DNA from: Symsagittifera roscoffensis
Taxonomy: Eukaryota; Xenacoelomorpha; Acoela; Convolutidae
Assembly: GCF_963678635.1 (NCBI RefSeq)
Contig: NC_087069.1
Coordinates: forward strand, 14,544,660 to 14,608,659
Direction: 5' to 3'
DNA length: 64,000 bases
Part shown: positions 24,401-35,033 of the stretch, piece after piece
Position numbering within the stretch: position 1 is the stretch's first letter
Layout of the letters: the number at the start of each line of letters is the position of its first letter
Notes under the pieces: generated by a model
What the model was told of the DNA's origin: nothing
Database searches by the model: none
The model's input: only the letters and a program-made list of their open reading frames with translations
Program-made: the position numbers and the translations under genes

Positions 24401-24584
24401 CCAAACTGTGCACTGAATAAGTGCACAATTTTGTGTCTGTATGTTCCTGGATACCACAGACAAGTCTTTAAAATTGTTGAAATTTTGTTGGAACACTCAA
24501 AGTGAATAAAAGAGAAAAAGAATAACAAAAGGAGCGTCCCAGTTACAGGATCCGCTCACAAATTACAAACGACACATTTTGGTC
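24401..24584 (+). mobile_element. MITE-like element, copy 1
   Basis: Begins GGCCAAACTGTGCACTGAAT and ends near ACACATTTTGG, an imperfect inverse of the start. Immediately inside the left end is a second palindrome (GTGCAC...GTGCACAATTTTG). The interior, including TGTATGTTCCTGGAT and GACAAGTCTTTAAA, matches the element at 53792-53976 in opposite orientation. No coding capacity. Confidence 0.65.
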
Positions 24585-26900
24585 TCTTAATGACGTTATT
24601 AGACCTCACAGTTGAAGTACTCGGAATGTTGCGTTCGATTTCTTATGTTATTGATTTCGTATCTGCCTGCGTTGACCTCACTGGATCGAAAGTGCTAATT
24701 ATTCATTTCCATAAGCTAAATCTATTTAAAAATTTCGGATAAAAAAAAATTCATACAATTTGCTAGAATGAAGTTTTCGAATTTTCAAAGATTTTTCTCT
24801 TGTTTTAGCATAAAAGTTTATACCTTCACTAATAAAAAAGAAAAGTTTTTGACAAAAAAAAATGCTAGTCACACAATGGACATTCTTTGACTACCTTTTT
24901 TGAGATGAAAACAGAGCAAAATTTTCTAGGTAGTATCAAAAATTCCCCAATAAACTTTATTTTTCAGCCGCAAAACAATTTTTAAAAATTTTGCATGCCC
25001 TAATTTGTTTTTTTTTCATGCCTTGATCAATGCTTGATTACTTAAAAATTCGATTTTATAGAAATCATCTTTGAAAGTTTTTGCCAAAACTCAAAAGTTT
25101 GATACTTTGGTTATATCATTCACTTAAAGCAAATCTGAGACAGTTCTTTCCGTTTCCGATTCATTGTATTTGAGAGACTGACAAACCTTTGGTGACGTTT
25201 TATTTTTGAGAAATCAATGTCTTTGCCACTTATGTTTGTTGAAAAGGACAACCCAAAATTTTTGAGAAATTAAATTTGAAAAAAAAAATTGAAATTTTCG
25301 GTTAAAGGAAAAATGCTAGTCATACACTTTCCTTGTATGAAAAGTCACTTATCATAACGCTTTCACTTAACTTTCTATCATGGAATTGCATGAAAATTGA
25401 GTGATTAGCGTTTTTCTGTACATGAAAATTGTAAGATTAGCATTTCTGGTCAACAGAGACTTGCGTTAGAGATTCTTGTTTTATTTTTGTCTTGAGCGTT
25501 GATGATGCGGTTACTTGGCTATTCTTTAAATACAATTGTAATTTTTGCTTATTTTTCAAAAAAGTTTGGCATGTTCTCAGTATTTCGTCTTGTTGCAGCC
25601 TCCTGAATGTAATTTAATCTTAAAAATTCACAGCACGCATCCGTTAGACCAATAGATACTTGAGAAGTTTGACCTCTAGCGTTGCCTATTCGGATTAAAA
25701 TGAGTGTTCAGTAAGTGCCACATTAAAACTTTTTAAGTTAAGTTAAATCAGTTTGGAATGAACATTTTTGATATTAATTTTTAGAGCTGTCATTCTGAAA
25801 AACAAATTGATCTAACTTGCGATGACCAGTAAATTTTTAGCAAATTTTCTTAAACAAAACAAAGTGTTTTTGTGGACAGAAAACGCTATTGTGGGCTTTG
25901 TTAAAAGCAATAGTGCCATCAGTTTTCTCTATTTGACTACATATATTTGACTACATATATTACATATATTTGACTACATATATACATATTATGTATTCAG
26001 TAATATATTCGTTAAGTTTGATATCGAAAACAAAAATTTCTGATTTTTTATGCGTCACAATTTTTTTTACGTTGTAGGTTGAAAATAGACTAGCTCATGG
26101 TAAATGAACCTGAAACCTGGAATTCATCAATGATTTATGCTTTGTAAAAACGCATACTTTCTGTTAATTGTGTTCCATAAGGGCCAAAAGAAACCCAGTT
26201 GATATCTATCTACACAAAAAAATATATTTTTAGTTTTTTGATTTTTTCAGCATTGCCATTTATTATTGGACGTCAAGATTTTCTTGTCAAATATGTATTT
26301 TTTTTTGCTTTTTCATCCGATACAGAGTCTACCCGTGTTGAGTTCACATTGAAAATTTGCGTTAAAAAAGTGAAAAAAAGTTTAACTTTGTAGACATGTA
26401 TGCTACCTCTGAGTTATCAAACCTTAAATACTGGCAAGTTAAAGGGATTATCAAGTAAAATTCTCATTTGAAAGCTATTATTAGAGTGAGCTAAAATTTC
26501 TTAAGTTTTAGCGATGGTTTTTTACGGTATCATAACTGAAATAGTTCTGAAATATCGCAGGTTTAGCTATGGAAAAATCTCTGAATTATACATGAATCAG
26601 CGCTGGAAATTAGCGATCACTGGGATACTACAGAAAAAGCAATAATTAACGGTTGAACTTCCACCCACGTACATATCATGAATTATCTGTTCTGTTTTCA
26701 AGAAAAATTATGTTCATTTTTTTATTTTGAAAAAGAAATGCTGTTTGAAAAAATGTCTTCTGGTTTAATTTATTCATTATTTCTTATTTTTTAATGAATT
26801 TTCCCTGAAAAATTTTTTGGAAACTTAAGGGCTCGGATTACTGGTGGATTGGAGCCGACCGGATTATTCGAGATCTCTTTCTAATTCGAGATAGAAATAT
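24585..26900. other. AT-rich stretch without recognised genes
   Basis: Part of intron 1 of the minus-strand gene. I see no exon with convincing splice signals. AAAAATGCTAGTCA-type words recur near 24860 and 25310, and there is a small ACTACATATATTTG repeat at 25932-25990. Confidence 0.6.
25932..25990. repeat. Short TTTGACTACATATAT tandem repeat
   Basis: About four imperfect copies of a word near TTTGACTACATATAT, with TACATATAT variants between. Confidence 0.75.
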
Positions 26901-26922
26901 TTTATTTTAAGTTTGAACTTAC

Positions 26923-27324
26923 ATCTCCCTTATTTCTGAGACTGGAAGCTACGACAGCTCTGACTTCTTCATTCCACATCTCAATCTCGAACAACAGCTG
27001 ATGTGATCCAGTCAAGATATCTTCGTAGACTCTTAAGGATGAAGGGATAAGAAAACCCACAGGTTTGATGTAGTATCTGGGAAGCGTTCTATGCTTGAAA
27101 ACCTCGAAACTACGCCCCTTATAAACGACTAATGCTATATGTTTTCCGTCAATTTGGTGGTTCTGATTACTCACTCCATCATCTTGTCGTTTATTTGTAC
27201 TTTCGAGATTAAACAAATGTTCGTTGTTCCGACTTTGGTAATTTTGTGGGAGCAAGTTTTGTGTGGAAACGCGTTCTCCTAAACCTCCGAAAAAATTCAA
27301 TAGAAATACGAAAACCGACAGCAT
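26923..27324 (-). CDS. Exon 1, secreted-protein gene (signal peptide)
   Basis: Starts at an ATG (27324-27322, context AAAAATG) and encodes 134 residues. A signal peptide MLSVFVFLLNFFGGLG leads into a polar, Asn/Gln-rich segment (residues about 20-60), a YKGRSFEVFKHRTLPRYY segment and FEIEMWNEEVRAVVASSLRN. The exon ends GGAGAT/GTAAGT in phase 0, a consensus donor. The WNEEVR motif and the stretch after it are what I remember as the N-terminal hallmark of the family. The next exon in phase with matching family sequence is 18.7 kb away at 8209. Confidence 0.8.
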
Positions 27325-27978
27325 TTTTATGTTTTTTTTTTAAAAAGGCTCACGTTTTTTTCTCAATTAATTTTCTTTCGGTGTTTTGTGATTTGAATTA
27401 GATTTGCCCAGTGATGTCTGTCTTAACCAAGGCTTCTTAAAAGCAGTTACTTTTGAAAAACCGGTTGCAGATTGTTGGCCTCTTTTTTGATGCGGCCGAA
27501 GATGTTTCAAAGGCGCCATTCCTTAGAAATACACCAAAACTTCAGCCGTAAAACTTTTCTTCTTTAAAATGAATATTTTTTAATTTTCAATAAAAAGTAA
27601 GAATATACATCAAAGATTTCCGAGATCAAAAATAATGTCGGTCAAAAAACATCTTCAAAGAGCAGTGCTTTGAAATAAGTATTTTTGTTACATGGTTTGG
27701 ACAAAACCGCCATGGCCGCTATTGACTTCTAAGTTTGTCCGATGATTTTGGTGGCGCTTGTTTTAATCATGCTGCATGAGTAGTTAAAAAACCCACTAAA
27801 CAGTTACTGCAAAAAAATCAGTGGGTTTGTTTTTTGTCATATGCATCAGTAGAAGGATGAAATGAAGCTCCAAAAAAACAGAAGGTATCTTTTTCGTTAT
27901 ACCCCCCTAAATGGATAAATTTAGCAATTCTCAAATTTCAAGTTGACTTTGAAAGCCCAAAAGCAAGTGAAGCAAACA

Positions 27979-28110
27979 ACAAGACTGCTCGTATATCAGG
28001 CCAAAGCCCTGAATGTTACGACTGTCCCCTAATTCATAGCATAATTGGAAAAGAAAATATTGAAAAGCTATAAATTTTGGGAAAATATCAAACTGTCAAA
28101 ATTTTAGTCG
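27979..28110 (+). repeat. D-family repeat fragment
   Basis: ACAAGACTGCTCGTATATCA followed by a one-mismatch version of the TCAGGGC/GCCCTGA hairpin, then GAATGTTACGACTG. A truncated copy of the family end. Confidence 0.6.
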
Positions 28111-28325
28111 TACGACCAATAAGCTAGCCTCAATTCAATTTTAAAGGGTTTTGAATTGAGTTGCAGTGATCTGATATTAGAATCAAAATTATATGGCAAA
28201 TTTAACTTAAGTTTTCCTAATCTAGCAGCTGCTAATTGCACGCGAGTGGTTTTTACTTGTTTGTTTCACTCGCTTTCGCGCTTTCAATTTCGACTCGAAA
28301 TTTGAATTGTCAAATTTATCCACTT

Positions 28326-28347
28326 GGAGGGAGGGAGGGGGGTGGGG
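28326..28347 (+). other. G-quadruplex-forming G tract
   Basis: GGAGGGAGGGAGGGGGGTGG-type run with at least four runs of three or more G separated by single bases, embedded in AT-rich DNA. From 27330 to 29554 no other gene-like feature is seen apart from the D fragment. Confidence 0.7.
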
Positions 28348-29558
28348 TTAACCGAAAAGGACCAACAAAAGTAACCAAAATCTTACAAAAAAAAACTGAA
28401 ATCAGTTTGAGAGAGGTTGTGAAAATTCGGTCTCAATATCTTTTAATATTCAGGCCAAAGCTTCTCTCGTCTCATGCAGTTTTTGTCAGTGAGCTGATTT
28501 AGATAAACGTTTATTAAATTAAATAAGTAATTATCATGCTTATTTATTAAATTAAAATAAGTGAAAAAAATCAGGAAATGTAGAAGGGTACATGGAAACT
28601 CAGTCTCTATGCTCAGCCATCGGTTGAATTTGTGTCAAAAGTCTAAAGGCTCAAACCACTATTTCTCGACAGTGACCGAATCCATGTCTAAGTCCATTCC
28701 AAGTCTTTATCAAAAGAGCTTCCAGAAGATACCGCACTTAGCGCATTTGGGTGTTCTTAGAGGAAGTTGAAATCGGGTGAAAAACACCACGCATATGGTT
28801 CATAAGTTGCAACCCACTCTACTGTTCAAGTCGAACAAATAATGCATGACTGTTTTGATTGCTCATTCCTTTTTACGTTTATTTAATGTTTTGGATTAGT
28901 TTTTTAAATTATTGACTGTGTGTGGAACCATTCGCATACATAGGTCCGTACTATCAAAGTGTTAAAAACATGTAACAATTTTCAGCCACAATTGTGATAT
29001 ATTGATATAAAAATCCGAATAGAAAAATTTTGAATTTTTCATTAAATATTTCAGCGGAGCCAAAGCTCTTTAAATGAGATCGTTGTTTTTATTTCTCAAA
29101 CTGGAACTAATTTTAACTCGTTTACAGAAGTAGATGCAAAATTTATTCGAAATAGTTTCTTTATAATTTTCATTTTTTTCTGGCACCTTTTTTCTGGTAC
29201 CTTTTTTTTTCACAAATTGATGTAAATCTCTACACTTTCCAAGTGATTATTGTTTTTCTTTTTTCTTCTAGATTTGTGTATCAAAGTTTTTTCGCGCAGC
29301 TGTTCGTTTTTTTGCAATTTATCGAATTATTTTCGAATTCCTATAAAATTGGTTAAAAGGTATTGTCCTCTTCGTTCTCAATTCATTAAATTAAAATAGG
29401 AGCAATTTTTTTATCTTTTTTTGCTCAGGGATTCTTGAAAACGGATCTGTTGATGTAATGGTTATATCTCAGGCAGTTTTAAGTATACAATAGTGTCATT
29501 CTGTGAACTTTTGTCATTTTTGCATTAAAACTTTATATTGTGATCAATGAGTATCAAT

Positions 29559-29968
29559 TGGAACCTGATCTAAACTACATTTTATGATTGGATAAATTAG
29601 ATATTTTACCAATGTAAAGTATTTAATATTAACCAATCATGATCCATCTAACTAACAATCCACTTATTTGTAAGTGCTGAAATTACTTGTAGTTTCAGCA
29701 CCAGAGAGATTTGAATTTAACTTAGAAACTAGTTGAACTCTCCCGAGTACTTCAGCAGCCGCAATAAACCAGTATACCCTAGATCTATTGAGCCTAGCAG
29801 AGACTAGTTAAACAACCTGAGACTAGATAGTATAAGAGTAAGATTAGGATCGGTATTAGACTAAGAAGTTGCACGAATCTATCCGGCCGAAAATAAGATA
29901 GCGTGACGAGCAGACGGTGTACCCTATCCGAAATTACTCTATGAGTTATACACTTCAGTTATAACTCA
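29559..29968 (+). repeat. 5' LTR
   Basis: 410 bp, TGGAACCTGATC...ATAACTCA, matching 47325-47734 with one difference seen. It contains AATAAA (29763-29768) and a TATA-like TATAAGAG (29831-29838). Confidence 0.95.
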
Positions 29969-29970
29969 TC

Positions 29971-29988
29971 TGGTGCGACCATAAGTCT
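29971..29988 (+). other. Primer-binding site of the LTR element
   Basis: TGGTGCGACCATAAGTCT lies two bases after the 5' LTR. The initial TGG pairs with the CCA end of a tRNA, and the following bases read like the complement of a tRNA acceptor arm. I cannot name the tRNA. Confidence 0.7.
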
Positions 29989-31214
29989 CGAACAAGACCT
30001 TAATAGCTTAGCATTAACCAATAATAGATTAGAATTTAGACAAAACATTTACAAAATGTTATACGACAATAATTTAATCGAAATGTCTCTACGACTCAAT
30101 AGATCAGAGCCAATATCCCGAACGATAACAGAACTACCCGGAATTGGAAGAAGACCTCGAACCAGAGACGACATACGACAAAGCAGAAACTTACCATATA
30201 GTTATATGATAGTTCGGCAAAAGCCAGAACAAACTTTTGTATTTAGAATACTACTAGCAATGAATTTAGATTTTCATTTGCAAACGTAATTTTGAAGTCA
30301 ATCTTCAAAATCATTTCAGGCGCTGAACAAAATTATTAATATACAATAACGATTGATAAAAAGATCTCAGATCGTTTTCCAAAATTCTGCAGTAATATAC
30401 AAAACATGTTTGAAAAATATTTATTGAAAAATCAAAATAAAAATTAGTAGCATGACAATAAATGATTAGTAATTATAAATCATCCTGTTGCTCCAGCTTC
30501 ATCGCCTAAACATAACAGCAATCATAAGCTCACTAATATCATAAAAATACTAAATCTATTCTTTACACAAATTTAAAACATTTTAAACTTCAATTCACTT
30601 AAATTTAAAATCAGATCATCAAGGCTTATCCTTGGATCTTAAATCATTTTCTATTTAATTAAATTTAAAACTTGATCATCAAGGCCTATCCTTGGATCAA
30701 AAAGAACAACTTTGTTCTCCCCCACCCACTAAACGAGTGTCTAACGACCTCAAACGTCGATTCACTATCCAACCCTTTCTAAAAACCCAGGACTAATAGA
30801 TATTTTTGAACAAAACTAATCATTCAAATTAGGATAAACAGTGAAGAACTTCGGTTATTCATCCTTCACTTGATCCCCCCTCTTACCAGACCCAGGATAA
30901 ATCTTAGACTTAGTAAGTTTAAAATAGTATCTAACGAACTGCTCGCGTTCTAATTATACCTGAACCCTGTGGATCGATTTACTATTCTCCAACCCTGAAC
31001 ACAATCACTACCCTTAAGTAAGATTAAGTAAGTTAACATCTTAGCTTATACTAGCCACGAGAAAGTATAAAATCATTCTTCGGAATCGATATACTTTTCT
31101 CCCCAACCCTGAACAAATAGACCCAGGTTAGGCTAACAAAAAAATCGTAAGGACTAACAGTTTAAGCAAATAGAAATCATTTAACAACCTTATGCATCCG
31201 TCATCCTAAACCTT
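29989..31214 (+). other. Long leader of the LTR element
   Basis: Over 1.2 kb between primer-binding site and first coding region. It has a 60-bp-period direct repeat (30601-30638 and 30661-30698), each carrying the hairpin CAAGG-n5-CCTTG, and several scattered CCCAGG/CCCTGAAC words between 30780 and 31140. A short ATG-started frame (30056-30289, 77 codons, Arg-rich) exists but I see no family likeness. The region may hold packaging or dimerisation signals by position. Confidence 0.55.
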
Positions 31215-31466
31215 ATGTCATTTAAAAACCTAGGAAATAAACAAACAATCGTTTTACACAATTGTGAAATAGATAACAAAAAATACGACCTTGTAATCAC
31301 ACCTCATACACAAACAGTTGGATACATTAGAACAAAACGACAAACATTAAAGAGAAAAATAATAACTAAACAAAGACAAATAACACGAAAAAGATTTTCA
31401 AAAAATCGAAACGCATTTTCAGAATCAGAAACCAATAGTTTAGACGAACTTTATAAACTAAAATAA
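31215..31466 (+). CDS. Small basic ORF upstream of gag
   Basis: ATG-started, 83 codons, strongly basic in its second half (KRQTLKRKIITKQRQITRKR). The sequence between it and gag is also rich in Lys/Arg codons. No family recognised. By position it is an accessory product of the LTR element or an upstream part of its gag region. Confidence 0.45.
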   Translation: MSFKNLGNKQTIVLHNCEIDNKKYDLVITPHTQTVGYIRTKRQTLKRKIITKQRQITRKRFSKNRNAFSESETNSLDELYKLK

Positions 31467-31656
31467 TCAATAGATAAAAATTGCCCAATTCACGATCAAT
31501 TATATTTCTCTGACTCAGAAACAACTTCAAATTCATCAAAAAGAGGAAAAAGACGAATAAAAAAGCAATATAAACACAAACCAGTACATTTATACAATTG
31601 GAATCAACCAATTAGACACATTGATAATTACATATTAACAGTCATCAAACGAAAAA

Positions 31657-34600
31657 ATGAGCTCAACGCACACCCCAGGTGAAGAAAGTCCAGATGATGA
31701 TGATATTTTCCCCTTTATCGTAGATGCAACCACTGATAGAGGACAGCATATATTCTGCAAAAATTTACTCCTAAATTTGTTTGAACCAGGAATCAGTCCA
31801 TGTAAAACAGAATTTCCAGATGTAAAAATCAAAAGACAAATTATCGATCACTATCTAAAAGATATATGTAACCTAACACAACAATACGGAATCTACTCCA
31901 TAGAATTCAGCTCACCCAACCAGAATCACAGTAAATATATAATTCAAACAGACGACCTTGATCTAGAATTCTCAAAAATATTCTCAGAATATATAAAAAG
32001 CATCCAATATCATAACTCACAAAGAGCAAACTCCATATTCACCAATGAAGTTTTTGCGATAATATATAGTTATATCTCGATATTAGAAAACGAAATCCAG
32101 ATACCAAATGTCTCACCGACAGAAACATCTAAACATATAAGAGTACGACATGAAATCACATTACTCTCTAGTTTTCTAAATATAATTAAAGAAAATTTCA
32201 CGAAAGATGAAGTTTCACAACATACAAAACACGACTTACAAAAAATCTTGGCATGGTTCATAATAGATTATTTCACACATAATATTGATTTAATTTCACA
32301 AGCAAGAAAAAATTTTAGACCCCAAAACTCAAACGATGATACTGCCATCACAGAACAATCAGACTATGTTTGGGACCCCGAATGGTCTCATCCCGCATTC
32401 ATAAACTTCCCACAATCAATCTCAAGTCAAGCAATAAGTACGATATCTTATGTAAGAGATTATGTACGAGTAATACCATTAACCATTGATGCAACACCAT
32501 TAAACTATAATACATTTTTACCCGATATGCAAAATAATAGTTTAAACTCTACAGTCATACACAATGAAAACCTCAATGGAACTAGGAATCTTACTCAACA
32601 AGATATCCAGACACCATCACACTTCATAAATGAAGAAATCGTACACACAACAACTACACAACAAAGTATTTCACCAATACGTCCAAACTTAACAACACCA
32701 AGAAATACAAATTCTTCACAAACACAGGTAACATTACAATCAACCGTTAAACCTTCGGTTGCCCCAAAATATTCACACATGGATTACCAAACATACAGAC
32801 CCATGACAATACCGCCAAAAACACGCAAAACGTTCACTAGAAACAACTTTGCAGACCATAATTATAATTACAAACATCCATCAAAAACAAATTATCAACC
32901 ACGAAAAAATTTTAATAATTATACAAGATCTCGAAACTGGGATAACCCAATGGCACCACCTAATTCAGTAAATTTCCAAACAAATTTACATCCTCCACAA
33001 GATCGTAGTGAAAACTATCCATTTTTTCAACAAAATAAAAATAAAAAACAAACATCTTATCAAATGGATTACTTATCCTCAGATGATGATTTCTTACAAC
33101 CAGATATATTTGCACCATATACTCAAGAATATCGTGGACAAGGAGCACAGAAACCACATACAAATCATAGAATTTTTTCTCCACAACCGATAGATACACA
33201 ACATCAACAACCAATTCAGCAACAAAACCCAAATAATAAATCTTTTCAACCAATTCAGCAACAAAACCCAATGATTGCAAACTCGTACCAACCAGCACAA
33301 ATGCAAAATGAAATACCACTCCCATATTATCTTCAACAACACGAAATAACAAGAAATCAACTTTCAAATTTTTCTCAAATGCCAAATGCAGCAGAATCAT
33401 TACAAATGACGATGAATCCATACCTTATGGGTGGATCATCAATAACATCAAATAAACCTTTAATGGTATTCACAGGAACAGACCCTGAATATTCTGTAGA
33501 AGACTATTTAAATGCAGTCACAGCAAATTTGATTTTAAATATAGGACCTGAACCAATTAATACGCCACTACATCAAAACTGGATACATCGACGCACAGCG
33601 TTAATACAAACAACTCTAGATGGCGCAGCCCAAAAATGGTTTTCAGTATTGCCTATAGAAATAAAATCAAATTGGAAGAGATTTACACAAGAATTTTCTA
33701 AAATGTTTGACTCCGAAAGAAACAAACAACAACAAAGAGTTTTATGTAATGAAATTCGCAGATTACCAAACGAAACCATCAAGCAATTAGCAGTACGAAT
33801 CGAAACACTAGTTCGAAAAGCATATTCATTAAATACACATGACTATAAAAACACAAAGATGACAGAAATCTTAATGATGACCTTAACACCACAATTAAGG
33901 AAAATAGCAATAAAAACGAGAGCATCCCATCCTTCGTCAATTCGAGAACCCGATTTAGATTTTCGAAAACTAGTAGACAAACTAGAACAAGCAGAAATCA
34001 CAATGAAACTCGAAGAAACGGAAAATCTGAAATTACAATACGTTAACAGAATTGAAACAGCTTCCACAAATATAAACAATATACAAGAATCAGATACAGA
34101 TCTCGTTGAAAAAATCACTGAAATACTCAATATTTACGAAAAACACCCAAACTTTAAAGGCAAGACATCCTTCAAAAAATGGTGTAATTATTGCCGACGA
34201 TACGGACACAGTATTTCTGAATGTAGACAAAAACAGCAAGACAATCAAAATAAACCTCAAAAATATAAAGAACCAAATAAATCATTCTATCAATACATGA
34301 AAAAAGATCAAAATCTACCGAACAAAACAGTCTACAGCAACAACAGTTCAGGAAAACCACTCCCGAACAATACAAATTATACAAGAAATCAATCACCATT
34401 TAACTCAAGTTATAGAGGAAGATCACCAGAACGAAGAAACACGCATAATTCATCACAAAATCACTACAATAGACCAAATAGTCGAAATAACTACTCCAGA
34501 TCACATTCAAATACACAACGATTTGTTTCTAGATCTAATTCCCAATCAAGAAATAATTATTATCCAAACAATCAATCACGAAATTCATCATACAATAGGA

Positions 34601-34956
34601 ATAGAAACTACTCAAATAATCGGAATAGAAGTTATTCAAACAACCGAAACCAGAATTACCCGAACAATCAATCAAGGAATAACTCATATAACAGATCAAA
34701 TCATCACAGATCAAATGATAATTATCAAAACCGATCACGAAACAATTCACAAAATCGACATTCAAGTCATAATAATAGTTATAGAAATTATTCCCAATCA
34801 CCACACAGAAATAATAACCATTATAATAATTCTAACAATCGCCACAGAAGTAGTACACCAAAACATCAAAGACATATTAATCAAGTACAATCAAATCCAG
34901 AAACAACATCAAACCCCCCAAAGATAAATATACAAAAACAAAAGACACATCCCTAA
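31657..34956 (+). CDS. gag: Gag-like protein of the LTR element
   Basis: 1099 codons from an ATG. An acidic start is followed by a long Gln/Asn/Pro/Thr-rich region (about 230-590). A capsid-like helical part (about 600-800) includes DGAAQKWFSVLPIEIKSNW, a typical retrotransposon gag core motif. A CCHC zinc knuckle (CNYCRRYGHSISEC, about residues 841-857) precedes a 200-residue tail rich in Asn, Arg, Ser and Tyr (SNNRNRSYSNNRN). It packages element RNA. It is larger than usual for Ty3/gypsy gag. The frame is uninterrupted. Pol follows in another frame, and its open frame begins before gag ends, as in family members that use programmed frameshifting. Confidence 0.9.
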   Translation: MSSTHTPGEESPDDDDIFPFIVDATTDRGQHIFCKNLLLNLFEPGISPCKTEFPDVKIKRQIIDHYLKDICNLTQQYGIYSIEFSSPNQNHSKYIIQTDDLDLEFSKIFSEYIKSIQYHNSQRANSIFTNEVFAIIYSYISILENEIQIPNVSPTETSKHIRVRHEITLLSSFLNIIKENFTKDEVSQHTKHDLQKILAWFIIDYFTHNIDLISQARKNFRPQNSNDDTAITEQSDYVWDPEWSHPAFINFPQSISSQAISTISYVRDYVRVIPLTIDATPLNYNTFLPDMQNNSLNSTVIHNENLNGTRNLTQQDIQTPSHFINEEIVHTTTTQQSISPIRPNLTTPRNTNSSQTQVTLQSTVKPSVAPKYSHMDYQTYRPMTIPPKTRKTFTRNNFADHNYNYKHPSKTNYQPRKNFNNYTRSRNWDNPMAPPNSVNFQTNLHPPQDRSENYPFFQQNKNKKQTSYQMDYLSSDDDFLQPDIFAPYTQEYRGQGAQKPHTNHRIFSPQPIDTQHQQPIQQQNPNNKSFQPIQQQNPMIANSYQPAQMQNEIPLPYYLQQHEITRNQLSNFSQMPNAAESLQMTMNPYLMGGSSITSNKPLMVFTGTDPEYSVEDYLNAVTANLILNIGPEPINTPLHQNWIHRRTALIQTTLDGAAQKWFSVLPIEIKSNWKRFTQEFSKMFDSERNKQQQRVLCNEIRRLPNETIKQLAVRIETLVRKAYSLNTHDYKNTKMTEILMMTLTPQLRKIAIKTRASHPSSIREPDLDFRKLVDKLEQAEITMKLEETENLKLQYVNRIETASTNINNIQESDTDLVEKITEILNIYEKHPNFKGKTSFKKWCNYCRRYGHSISECRQKQQDNQNKPQKYKEPNKSFYQYMKKDQNLPNKTVYSNNSSGKPLPNNTNYTRNQSPFNSSYRGRSPERRNTHNSSQNHYNRPNSRNNYSRSHSNTQRFVSRSNSQSRNNYYPNNQSRNSSYNRNRNYSNNRNRSYSNNRNQNYPNNQSRNNSYNRSNHHRSNDNYQNRSRNNSQNRHSSHNNSYRNYSQSPHRNNNHYNNSNNRHRSSTPKHQRHINQVQSNPETTSNPPKINIQKQKTHP

Positions 34957-35033
34957 CATTTTTTCAAAGATTAAATAAACAACCACCATTTTTTTCAAAA
35001 TTTTACCCAATATATAATCAACAAAGAAAACAC

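Larger units (their letters stand above)
4742..27324 (-). other. Host gene locus: five-exon secreted protein gene, 437 aa as read
   Basis: Five minus-strand exons have compatible phases: 27324-26923, 8209-7953, 6888-6689, 5600-5413 and 5008-4742. They sum to 1314 bases (438 codons with stop). The first exon starts at an ATG in an AAAA context and encodes a hydrophobic signal peptide; the last ends in a stop. Introns are about 18.7, 1.06, 1.09 and 0.4 kb. The first two have strong GTAAGT donors; the third and fourth donors (GTACAA, GTTCTA) are weaker. I recognise the family by its recurring motifs (WNEEVR, PRP-like ILPIQKVRL, DSVFWSEDYTRPDRV, EWDGEKF) as an uncharacterised extracellular protein family of invertebrates. 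No enzymatic role is known to me. Intron 1 holds the repeat array. Confidence 0.75.

Noticed and set aside
28236-28502. Plus-strand frame with a hydrophobic start resembling a signal peptide
   Set aside because: It begins at TTG rather than ATG, passes through a G-rich low-complexity run and has no splice context.
32960-33421. Minus-strand frames opposite gag, pol and the envelope-like region
   Set aside because: Composition mirrors the A-rich coding strand; these are shadows of the element's own genes.
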